NCBI GenBank assembly: GCA_029568995.1
Contig: JAKPYU010000054.1
Span: 1-50,586 of the forward strand
From: Candidatus Omnitrophota bacterium
GTDB lineage: Bacteria; Hinthialibacterota; Hinthialibacteria; Hinthialibacterales; JAKPRU01
DNA: 50,586 nucleotides
Direction of reading: 5' to 3'
The position numbers and the translations under genes are program-made. Shown one piece after another: positions 24,931-32,806 of this stretch. The notes under the pieces are model-generated. The model had not been told where the DNA came from and made no database searches. It saw nothing but the letters and a program-made list of their open reading frames with translations. Every line of letters starts with the position of its first letter. Position 1 is the stretch's first letter.

Positions 24931-26160
24931 ATGCGGATCCTGCATGTCCTTCCATACTTTTATCCGGCCTGGCGCATGGGAGGCACTCCCAGGGCGGTCT
25001 ATGAGCTTGCCCTGGTCCAGAAAGATCTCGGTCATGAAGTCGCGGTTGTGACGACCGATCTGAGTTCTCCCGGCCATGGGTTATCCTTTTCATCTTTTGA
25101 TCCGAGTGACGTTCTCCAGGAGACACCGGACGGCTTTGCGGTGAATCACCGAGGATTGGAGATTTTCTACTATCGTTCGCGAACGGCTCATTGGTCTTCG
25201 CGTATCGGGGCCTATTTAACTCCCGGCTTTTTACGGCAGTTGAATACGACAGCAGAAGAGAAGATCCCGCAGGTGGTTCACATCCATGAGTTTCGTACCG
25301 GACTGTCTTTGTCGGCAGCCGCTTTTGCCCGCGAGCGCGGCATCCCTCTTGTCGTGTCAACCCACGGATCGCTCTTTTCACCGTGCTCCGTCGGGAAGAG
25401 AGCGCTGAAAAGGATTTTCGATCTCGCGATCGGTCACCGGCTTGCATCTCAGACCGCCTGTTTCCATGCAGTCTGTACCCATGAAGCCGAGCAGATTGAA
25501 CGCCTGGGTGTCAGCCAGAAGAAGATACGAGTCATCCCCCACGGGTTCAGTCCGGCGGGGTGTTCTCGTGAGAATACGATGCGGAAACCGCCGTTTCCCG
25601 CTCTTCTGTTTGCAGGCCGAATCGATCCCATCAAAGGTCTTGATACGCTGCTGCAAGCCTGGTCCCTCGTCACGTGCCAATATCCGGAGACCGGATTGCT
25701 GCTCCTCGGACACGGTGATCCCGGTTATATCAAGACGCTCACAGTTCGATTCGGTCTCCTGCGCACTGTCGAACCGGAGTGGCAGGCCGGCAAAGCCGTA
25801 TATGGCGGTCATGCATCACCGTCGGTGGTTGCGGAAAGACTGTCCCGTGCATCCTGCCTGGCCGTGCCATCCAACTACGAGATTTGGGGGCTTGTGATTC
25901 TCGAATCGTTGGCGGCGGGGTGCCCGGTTGTTGCGACGCAGATCTGCGGTTGCCTCGAATATCTGGACGGCGTATCGGGGGTGACCGTTGTCCCGGCGGA
26001 GCACGTTGAATCACTGGCCGAAGCACTCAAAGCGGTCATCACAGCCCCTCCACCGGTATCCTCATTACCGGCCGGCTTATCCTGGCAGTGCGTCGCCGAA
26101 GAAATGGTGGCGCTCTATTGCCGTGAGATAGAGAACCGAACGGATTCCGGACGCAAATAG
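24931..26160 (+). CDS. GT4-family glycosyltransferase
   Basis: This 409-residue GT-B enzyme has the N-terminal glycine-rich acceptor motif MRILHVLPYFYPAWRMGGTPRAVYE at the very start and a C-terminal nucleotide-sugar domain with LLFAGRIDPIKGLDTLL and the EX7E-type motif in VPSNYEIWGLVILESLAAGCPVV. It should transfer a sugar from a nucleotide donor to a glycan or lipid at the cytoplasmic face. Donor and acceptor are unknown. AGAGG lies about 9 bases before the ATG. It begins the rightward group with the GT2 and DUF2304 genes. Confidence 0.93.
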   Translation: MRILHVLPYFYPAWRMGGTPRAVYELALVQKDLGHEVAVVTTDLSSPGHGLSFSSFDPSDVLQETPDGFAVNHRGLEIFYYRSRTAHWSSRIGAYLTPGFLRQLNTTAEEKIPQVVHIHEFRTGLSLSAAAFARERGIPLVVSTHGSLFSPCSVGKRALKRIFDLAIGHRLASQTACFHAVCTHEAEQIERLGVSQKKIRVIPHGFSPAGCSRENTMRKPPFPALLFAGRIDPIKGLDTLLQAWSLVTCQYPETGLLLLGHGDPGYIKTLTVRFGLLRTVEPEWQAGKAVYGGHASPSVVAERLSRASCLAVPSNYEIWGLVILESLAAGCPVVATQICGCLEYLDGVSGVTVVPAEHVESLAEALKAVITAPPPVSSLPAGLSWQCVAEEMVALYCREIENRTDSGRK

Positions 26161-26365
26161 CAGGCTTTGCGCCGAGATTCGGATCATGCAACGGACTTTT
26201 TGTGAGAGCAAGCAGAGCCTGCCGGTCAAACTGAGACGGGAATTCAATCACGGCTTTACCATTCATGCATCCGGATGGTAAAGTGTCTTTCCAATTTTGG
26301 TATTCCGCCACTTGCCAGGTAGATCCGTCAGCCAAAGTGACGTCGATACTCCGGACTATACGGAA

Positions 26366-27109
26366 ATGTCTCCATCAGACACGATTATCATTCTTCCCGC
26401 CTACAACGAGGCGAACCACATTTTGCAAACGCTCGCCGATCTTTCCAGCGTATCGACTCAGGCCGAGTACGATCTGCTGGTTATTAACGACGGGTCCACG
26501 GATCAGACGGCGGATCTGGCGCGTCAGGCGGGCTGTCCCTGCCTATCACTTCCCGTTCATCTGGGGTACGGAACCGCGCTTCAAACCGGTTACAAATACG
26601 CGGTTCGGAATGGATACCGATATGCGATCCAGATGGACACGGACGGGCAACATGACGTCCGATTTCTTCCGGAGATCCACCGGCAGTTAAGACTGAAGAC
26701 AGCCGATGTGGTGGTCGGTTCGCGCTTCCTGCCGCACGATGAGACCAGTCCGACGCCCCGGAGACCGATTTACGCAGGCACCCTTTTACGGCGTTTGGGC
26801 ATCCGGTTGTTTCGAATCATTTTGCGATTGTGGGGGCTTTCCGTGACCGATCCGACATCCGGATTTGTCGGATTACAGCGATCGGCCTGCGAGTTTCTGG
26901 CGACGGATATCTTTCCATTTGACTATCCTGACGCCGATGTGCTTCTCCTGTTGCACCGGAACGGCTTTGCCATCCGCGAGATTCCTGTATATATGTACAC
27001 GAACCCGGAACGGGGGAGTATCCATCGAGGATGTGCTCCATTCTGGTACATGATCAAGGAGCTCCTTGCGGTGCTGTTTGCGGGGGTTCGTTCGAGAGAA
27101 ATCGTGTGA
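26366..27109 (+). CDS. GT2 glycosyltransferase, polyprenyl-phosphate mannose synthase-like
   Basis: This 247-residue protein matches the DPM1-like part of GT2: PAYNEANHI at the start, VINDGSTDQTADLA, the DTDGQHD metal motif, VVVGSRFLP and TDPTSGFVGLQR. Relatives attach mannose or glucose to polyprenyl phosphate on the cytoplasmic side, making a membrane sugar donor. There is no membrane segment, as in the soluble DPM1 type. ATG 26366 is chosen because the family begins there; a TTG 69 bases upstream is possible. DUF2304 follows 35 bases later, a pairing often seen. It is a candidate source of lipid-linked sugar for the GT-C proteins at 32.8-36.9 kb. Confidence 0.9.
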   Translation: MSPSDTIIILPAYNEANHILQTLADLSSVSTQAEYDLLVINDGSTDQTADLARQAGCPCLSLPVHLGYGTALQTGYKYAVRNGYRYAIQMDTDGQHDVRFLPEIHRQLRLKTADVVVGSRFLPHDETSPTPRRPIYAGTLLRRLGIRLFRIILRLWGLSVTDPTSGFVGLQRSACEFLATDIFPFDYPDADVLLLLHRNGFAIREIPVYMYTNPERGSIHRGCAPFWYMIKELLAVLFAGVRSREIV

Positions 27110-27144
27110 TCGACGCACTTTACTCAGTGCCAGGAGGAACCGTC

Positions 27145-27504
27145 ATGCCACTCACCCAGAAAATCTTCGCCGTTATCTTCAGCGTCCTGTTCCTTTACGC
27201 GATCTTTGAGATGGTGAGAAAACGGCGGCTGCTCGAGCAGTATTCCGTGATTTGGCTGGCCTTGGGGACCATCATGCTCGTCCTGGGGCTCTGGTATGAC
27301 GCTCTGTTATTCGTTACAAGGCTGATCGGCGCCGGATTCACGAGTTCGACACTCTTTTTCTTCGGCATAACCATCTGTCTGCTGCTCAATCTTCAAGCAT
27401 CATTCGAACTATCCCGCAATGCGACTCACATCAAGAACCTGACCCAGGAGGTTGCTCTGCTCAAGCACGAATTGGAGGAGAAACAGAAGGAGATGAACCA
27501 ATGA
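27145..27504 (+). CDS. DUF2304 membrane protein
   Basis: This 119-residue protein has three hydrophobic segments (about 5-20, 33-50 and 60-80) and a C-terminal coiled coil (NATHIKNLTQEVALLKHELEEK), the layout of DUF2304. The function of the family is unknown, but members are often next to DPM1-like glycosyltransferases, as here, and may anchor or stabilise them at the membrane. The start is firm: AGGAGG lies 7 bases before the ATG. It ends 4 bases before the stop of the leftward GT2 gene. Confidence 0.88.
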   Translation: MPLTQKIFAVIFSVLFLYAIFEMVRKRRLLEQYSVIWLALGTIMLVLGLWYDALLFVTRLIGAGFTSSTLFFFGITICLLLNLQASFELSRNATHIKNLTQEVALLKHELEEKQKEMNQ

Positions 27505-27508
27505 CGGT

Positions 27509-28456
27509 TCATCGCCTTAACAGACTGATGAGGATGCCGGCCAGGGCGGCACTGTTTCTCAAGAGGAGAACCAATGGATAGAGCCACAAAGCGGGGTCGC
27601 AGCGTAATCGCGCGAGCCGCAGAGTCCATACCGCGTTGAAAGACATCGAACCACACCACACCCACACCGTCGCCCACGGAAACCACCACGCGCAAACCAG
27701 TGAGGCATAGGCCAACGCGGTCAGAAGAACCAAAAGGGCGACCCATCGGTCCGCGGGGTAAAGAAACCTCTGAGTCACCTGGGGACGGAACCGGCCATAC
27801 CAATAGAATCGGGCCAGGTACGCACCAAGAGATGTCTTAAAGGCGTGAATTGCCTGTGCCTCCCGGACGAAGCGAAGGTGGAATCCCGCCCGGATCAGCC
27901 GCGCATTGAAGTCTGAATCCAGCGTGGCGTTGTAAAGAGTTTCATCGAATCGTCCGATGCGCTCGAACGCCCAGAAATGATACAATGCGTTGGCGGAAGA
28001 GATGTGAGCCGCATAACGCGGCTGGTCAACCAGTTTTACTTCGACCTCGATTGCGGCAAGGCGGGCGATCCATGGCGCTTCCGATACACCGATCAGACAT
28101 CCGCCCGCGCCGGCGACGCTTTCTTCCTGCAAGGCTTCCAGGCACAGCCGCACCCAATCGCGGGCCAGAACCACATCACTCTCGACAATCGCCACGTACT
28201 CCCCCGAAGCCCGTTCCAGACCCCGGTTCAATGCCGCTGCTTCGCCTTTATGCTCCCCCTCCAGCAGTTCGATGCTCATGGCTGGATTCAGGGCTGCGAA
28301 CTCGCGCACCAAATCTCGTGTGGAATCTGTGGAACCATCATCGACAACAATGATGCGGTATCGGACATCCGGAGCGTCTTGAGCCAGAATGGACTGAAGA
28401 GTCGAGACTATGGTCGATTCCGCGTTGAATGCGGGAACGAGAAAAGTGACAGTCAT
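27509..28456 (-). CDS. GT2 glycosyltransferase with C-terminal membrane segments
   Basis: This 315-residue GT-A enzyme starts with VTFLVPAFNAEST, then VVDDGSTDSTRDLV and the SDVVLARDW metal-site region, with EAIVESD in place of a plain DxD. Residues about 225-315 hold two or three hydrophobic segments that should anchor it in the membrane, as in exopolysaccharide or O-antigen transferases. The substrate is unknown. It lies 32 bases after the SPASM radical SAM gene, so it is probably the last gene of the leftward radical SAM operon. Confidence 0.9.
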   Translation of the reverse strand: MTVTFLVPAFNAESTIVSTLQSILAQDAPDVRYRIIVVDDGSTDSTRDLVREFAALNPAMSIELLEGEHKGEAAALNRGLERASGEYVAIVESDVVLARDWVRLCLEALQEESVAGAGGCLIGVSEAPWIARLAAIEVEVKLVDQPRYAAHISSANALYHFWAFERIGRFDETLYNATLDSDFNARLIRAGFHLRFVREAQAIHAFKTSLGAYLARFYWYGRFRPQVTQRFLYPADRWVALLVLLTALAYASLVCAWWFPWATVWVWCGSMSFNAVWTLRLARLRCDPALWLYPLVLLLRNSAALAGILISLLRR

Positions 28457-28488
28457 TGGATTCCTGCAACGCTATAATGATCGAAGAC

Positions 28489-29517
28489 CTAATCGGTTGT
28501 GATCTCAGAAAAAGGAACGCCTGGCTGCAACAGGTAAGCGTTCGTGAGCGCATCACAGCCTCCACACACCGACCGTTGGTTGTGGAAGAAATCATCCCAG
28601 GCCGGGGAGCGCCACACCGCCAGGATATCACCCGATACCTCCTGCAAATTGCCGAACGATCTATGTCGCAAGTCGCAACATGGGGTGACATCCCCTGCGA
28701 CCGTGACATAAACCGAATCGTCAGTCTTAAGACAATACCTTTTCTCATCCATCAAGGCTCTAAGCCATGCCGGTTGCCGATTCACTGACCAGACACGTAT
28801 GCCTCGGTTCCTGCCGTAACCGGCCAGTTCTGCCAGCAGCGCCTGCTCCTCCTGCCAGGGTGGGCGAGCGTCAAGGTGATCGGGGGCGGGAAGAAGACGA
28901 ACGAGATTCACCTCGTCGAGTGTCAATTCGGCCGCCAGGTCGATGATCCGCAAGGTATGGTCGCGAATGACCGGCGAAGCCACACATTGAAGCCGTATAC
29001 GCGGTTCTCGCATTTTGTTCCGAACTTGCGCCAGGCACCGAATCCGGTCGACGACCTGCTCGGATGGAGGATGAAGAAAGGGCAAGAAAGACCGATCCGC
29101 GATCTCCTGATCCGGCCACAGATCCAGCGATAGGGTAACGCCGGCCACCCGCCGCTGAACGAGCGCCCGGGCCAGTTCCTCATCCAGTAGAGATCCGTTC
29201 GTGGTAAAGCGGATGTTCGAAGAAGGCCAGGCATCCCCGATCCGGTCGATCGCCTGGAGAAATCTCGGATGGAGCAATGGTTCGCCCCAGCCGGTCAGAA
29301 CAACATTGCGGATGGGTGGAGTAGCAGCCAACAGCCTGTCCAGGATGTCAAGCGACAAGTCTTCGCGGGGGATTGCCCCCGTTGTGTGCGGACACATCCG
29401 ACATGCGAAATTGCAGCGATTTGTCAGCTCGATCTGGATTTCCCGGGGGTGACGGGCACGGAAATGCAGCCCCAGCCGGAGCGCTTTACGGACTCTGCCG
29501 ACACCGTCGATAAACAT
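28489..29517 (-). CDS. Radical SAM protein with SPASM domain
   Basis: This 342-residue protein has the radical SAM cluster motif at C35, C39 and C42 (CNFACRMC) and a C-terminal SPASM-like set of cysteines (CLKTDD, TPCCDLR, CGGCDAL) that binds extra iron-sulfur clusters. SPASM enzymes modify peptides, proteins or sugars (for example anaerobic sulfatase maturases and dehydrogenases). The family length is normal. The start at ATG 29517 is supported by GGAGG four or five bases upstream, which itself lies just after the stop of the upstream gene (11-base gap), so translation is likely coupled. It could be a sulfatase-maturing or sugar-modifying enzyme, but the motifs do not decide it. Confidence 0.9.
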   Translation of the reverse strand: MFIDGVGRVRKALRLGLHFRARHPREIQIELTNRCNFACRMCPHTTGAIPREDLSLDILDRLLAATPPIRNVVLTGWGEPLLHPRFLQAIDRIGDAWPSSNIRFTTNGSLLDEELARALVQRRVAGVTLSLDLWPDQEIADRSFLPFLHPPSEQVVDRIRCLAQVRNKMREPRIRLQCVASPVIRDHTLRIIDLAAELTLDEVNLVRLLPAPDHLDARPPWQEEQALLAELAGYGRNRGIRVWSVNRQPAWLRALMDEKRYCLKTDDSVYVTVAGDVTPCCDLRHRSFGNLQEVSGDILAVWRSPAWDDFFHNQRSVCGGCDALTNAYLLQPGVPFSEITTD

Positions 29518-29528
29518 CAGTCCTCCAC

Positions 29529-31001
29529 TTACCGGCGCGTGACCAGACGTAAAGCAAGCCAAGCGTCCGACAAAAGAGACCGCAGCGACCTGGCATGTCG
29601 CAGTCTCCACCAAACCTGCGACGGACGAAGGTAAAAACGCCGATACGCCTGGTCGACCAGCCGGTTCAACCGTTCCCGCGAAAGATGAGGATAGGACACG
29701 ATACTTTTGCGAAACGGATTGATCGCGTCGTCTTCATCGACCAGGAAACCCTCTCGGCACGCCTGTTCATAGAACGGCGTTCCTTTGAAAGGGGTTGCGA
29801 CAGTGAACATGACATGGTGTACGTCCAAATCCAAGAGCGTGTCCACCGTATGACAAATGTTTTCCTCCTGCTCAAGCGGGCATGTGCCGAACATGATGTT
29901 GATCTTCGGCTCGATGCCGTAACGTCGCAAAAGAGAGATGGACCGGTAAATGGTTTCGACTTTCAGGTCCTTATGAATCGCATCGAGAATCGGTTGTGAA
30001 AAAGTCTCCACCCCGATGTCAATTGTCACACATCCTGCTGCACTCAAAAGCCGGACAATTTCTTCATCAACAAGATAATCCGAGCGCGACAAGCATCCCC
30101 ACTGGAGATCGAGCGACCGCAGCCCGTCGCATATTTCTTTTGTGCGGGACCGTCCCCCGAGGAATTGATCGTCCATGACCATGACGGCCCGGTAACCCGC
30201 CTCGGCGATTTCGCGGAACTCCGCGATAACCCGCGCCGGTGAAGCGAATACGGCGGGAGGTTTCTCTCCGGGATGACAGCGCACGTATTCCAGTTCCCGC
30301 GCGAAACTGACGGAATTCGGGACACAGAATGCGCATCGCCACCGGCATCCACGCGACGCCAGGATGGTCGCAACAGGGCGAACGGAGAATTTCGGATTGA
30401 ATAAGGCTCTCTTGTGTCTTTGGACGGCCGGATGGCGGTGGTGGGTGAAGGGAAGGTTGTCCAAATCGACGAACTGCTCGCTATGCGGTGTTTCGCAGAT
30501 CTCTCCGTTGCGGACATAGGAAGCGCCGATCGGCTCCCCTGTGGCAAGATAATCGGCGACATGCCTTTCCGGTTCTCCCCGGAAAACCAGAACCCGACCC
30601 TCGGAGATTTGCGGCGGGATCGCTCGCAGGTATTCCTCCGGGACCCGTGTCGGCTCAGGGCCATGGAAGAAGATTCGAGCCTTCGGGGCACACTCCAGCA
30701 ACAGGGGCAAAACGGCCAGGTCGGTGGGCTTGGCGAGAATGACCGAGTGCAACACAACAACATCCGGGTGCCAGTCTGCCACTCTCCGCAAGAACTCATC
30801 TCGGGAGAACCGCTCCAGAACGGCATTGATCAGATCCACCTCATGCCCCCGGCCTTCCAGGTATGACATCAGGTACAGTTGTGCCAGATCGGGCAGCGGA
30901 TACAGCATGTAGGTGCATCCGGCGAAGCGTTCCGGAATCCTGTAACGATCCAGCGGGGGAGGTTCCGCGAAGAGGATCCGTTGAGGGGATGTGGTTGTCA
31001 T
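29529..31001 (-). CDS. B12-binding-domain radical SAM protein
   Basis: This 490-residue protein has an N-terminal cobalamin-binding-type domain (about 1-160, with DVVVLHSVILAKPTD and GEPERHVADYLATG) and a radical SAM barrel with C219, C223 and C226 (CRWRCAFC). Its substrate is unknown. In this kind of protein the pair of domains often methylates or rearranges unactivated carbon atoms in lipids or hopanoids. The usual cobalamin DxHxxG motif is not evident, so real B12 use needs proof. It lies 51 bases after the next upstream radical SAM gene and 11 before the SPASM gene. Confidence 0.88.
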   Translation of the reverse strand: MTTTSPQRILFAEPPPLDRYRIPERFAGCTYMLYPLPDLAQLYLMSYLEGRGHEVDLINAVLERFSRDEFLRRVADWHPDVVVLHSVILAKPTDLAVLPLLLECAPKARIFFHGPEPTRVPEEYLRAIPPQISEGRVLVFRGEPERHVADYLATGEPIGASYVRNGEICETPHSEQFVDLDNLPFTHHRHPAVQRHKRALFNPKFSVRPVATILASRGCRWRCAFCVPNSVSFARELEYVRCHPGEKPPAVFASPARVIAEFREIAEAGYRAVMVMDDQFLGGRSRTKEICDGLRSLDLQWGCLSRSDYLVDEEIVRLLSAAGCVTIDIGVETFSQPILDAIHKDLKVETIYRSISLLRRYGIEPKINIMFGTCPLEQEENICHTVDTLLDLDVHHVMFTVATPFKGTPFYEQACREGFLVDEDDAINPFRKSIVSYPHLSRERLNRLVDQAYRRFYLRPSQVWWRLRHARSLRSLLSDAWLALRLVTRR

Positions 31002-31052
31002 CGATTCCTTCCGTATAGCAAGCCGAATCCAGCATAGGCCGGAAAAACCTAT

Positions 31053-32519
31053 TCATGTACGCGCCGGGTTGTGTGTGCTCCGGTCGTTTTCGGGTTTCGA
31101 CAGTTTGCCTGACCGTCGAAGCGCCAGCGCAGACCGAACCGCCCCCCAGATGAAACGGGGTGACGGATGCCGGATTGCACGGGCCGCATAGTCGATCCAA
31201 ATTCGCGGCTGTTTATAGAACTCACGGAGCAGCCGCGAGTGCCACGCGCGAAGATCCTCCTTCGTTAATCCATGGGGCACAAAGGCCGGTTCTATGAGGT
31301 TCATGCAAGCCCAGTCATTGTCCATTGTTCCGTACAACGACGCTTCCTGAGACAAGGGCGAGCCGGGGAATGGAGTCATGCACATCACGCTCACGTCCGA
31401 CAGAGGCAGCCGGTGCATGAGTTCATCTGTCTGCTCCAGCGTCTCGATGGTTTCGCCGGGACTGCCGACGATAAAGAAGCCTTTCGCCCGGATTCCGGCA
31501 CGACGCGTGATGCGAACGGCTTCCTCAATCTGGGCGAGAGTGATCCGTTTCCCCAGCCGGTCCAGGATCGCCTGAGAGCCGCTTTCGATACCGAACGAGA
31601 TGTGCCAGCAGCCTGCCCGGCGCATGAGATCGAGAAGATCCGGCTTGACCAGGTCCACGCGGCTGTTACAGGACCATGAAAGGCGGAGATTGGATCGGAT
31701 CAACGCCTCGCAGATTGCCTGAAGCCGCCGAGGGAGAAGCATGAACGTATCATCCTCAAATGTGAGATCTCGAATCCGATAGTCGGTTACCAGATGTCGG
31801 ATCATCTCCAGAAGGTATTCCGGCGAATAGCCGCGCACGCGATCACCGAACACGCTCGTATCGCAGAATATGCATGTGTACGGGCAACCCCGTGAGGTCA
31901 CCAGCGATGTGGAAGGAAGACGCCGGACTTTGAAATAGGGTGGGTTGTACGCCTGTGGAAATCCCGATAACAGATCCCATGCGGGAAACGGGAGCGAGTC
32001 CAGATCGACGATGGTTTCGCGATTCTCTGTGCGGATTATCTTGCCTTGAGAGTCCCGATACACGATTCCCCTTACCTTCGACAGATCCCCTCCGTCGATC
32101 AAAACGCCAAGAAGATCGGGCAGTGTCTGCTCCCCCTCGCCGATTACCGCGACATCGAAGTGATTGCCGCTCTGAAGGGTTTGTTCGGGGACCGCGGTGG
32201 CGTGAGGCCCTCCAATCAGCACCGTGAGATCGGATCGGCGGTCCTTTAGTTCTTTGGCGAATTGCTGCGCCGGGAGAACCGATAAGGTTGTTATGCTCAA
32301 CCCGACAATCCGAGGTCCAAGGGCCTCGACTCGGTTAAGCGCCTGCTGGAATGAGAGGTTCTCGGCGGAAGCGTCCAGGACAGAGACGCGACGTCCCCCG
32401 GCGCGAACCACGGCGGCTAGAGTTAAAATCCCCAAAGAGGACGCGCCGCTGCCGGCACCCGATAGATCTCCGTATCGTTGCTCCATGCTGCAGGGAGGTG
32501 TCATCAATAGAAGATCCAT
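31053..32519 (-). CDS. B12-binding-domain radical SAM protein
   Basis: This 488-residue protein begins with a cobalamin-binding-type domain (1-140: GASSLGILTLAAVV, GLSITTLS, VLIGGPHATAVPE, VIGEGEQTLPDLL) and a radical SAM domain with C212, C216 and C219 (CPYTCIFC). The barrel includes FEDDTFML and FGIESGSQAILD, common in this family, and FFIVGSPGETIETL further on. It is the first gene of the leftward operon of three radical SAM proteins and a GT2. Substrate unknown; lipid or glycan modification is suggested by the neighbours. Confidence 0.9.
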   Translation of the reverse strand: MDLLLMTPPCSMEQRYGDLSGAGSGASSLGILTLAAVVRAGGRRVSVLDASAENLSFQQALNRVEALGPRIVGLSITTLSVLPAQQFAKELKDRRSDLTVLIGGPHATAVPEQTLQSGNHFDVAVIGEGEQTLPDLLGVLIDGGDLSKVRGIVYRDSQGKIIRTENRETIVDLDSLPFPAWDLLSGFPQAYNPPYFKVRRLPSTSLVTSRGCPYTCIFCDTSVFGDRVRGYSPEYLLEMIRHLVTDYRIRDLTFEDDTFMLLPRRLQAICEALIRSNLRLSWSCNSRVDLVKPDLLDLMRRAGCWHISFGIESGSQAILDRLGKRITLAQIEEAVRITRRAGIRAKGFFIVGSPGETIETLEQTDELMHRLPLSDVSVMCMTPFPGSPLSQEASLYGTMDNDWACMNLIEPAFVPHGLTKEDLRAWHSRLLREFYKQPRIWIDYAARAIRHPSPRFIWGAVRSALALRRSGKLSKPENDRSTHNPART

Positions 32520-32806
32520 AGGAGGAATCCTGAGCGATCCGCAACTCGTGAAGGGAAGTACACTCCTGTTGTCTTTCCATCAACGCACAAAACGATGAAA
32601 GTCTGCATTGATGCGGTCCGTTCGCATACGGCCCGTCATCGAATCCTCATCAAACACTTACTCTACCATTGCCTCGAAGTCTCGTGCTAGGATCGCCGAA
32701 AAATGGCAAGATCATCGGAGAAACAGACACTAATCCGTGAAGTATATATGAGTTATTTTTCATCAAAGCGCGGCAACCGGTAAGAATCTAAAGAATCGTT
32801 TTGGCT
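32520..32806. promoter_or_regulatory. Divergent promoter region, radical SAM operon and GT-C pair
   Basis: This 287-base gap lies between two divergent operons and should hold both promoters. An AT-rich stretch at 32735-32775 (GTATATATGAGTTATTTTTCATC) lies just before the rightward gene. I found no clean -35/-10 pair. No open frame of interest is seen. Confidence 0.35.

Noticed and set aside
24743-25447. Minus-strand frame across the tandem repeats
   Set aside because: Its Arg/Pro/Ser-rich C-terminal part is a translation of the 20-base repeat, and the rest is opposite the GT4 gene.
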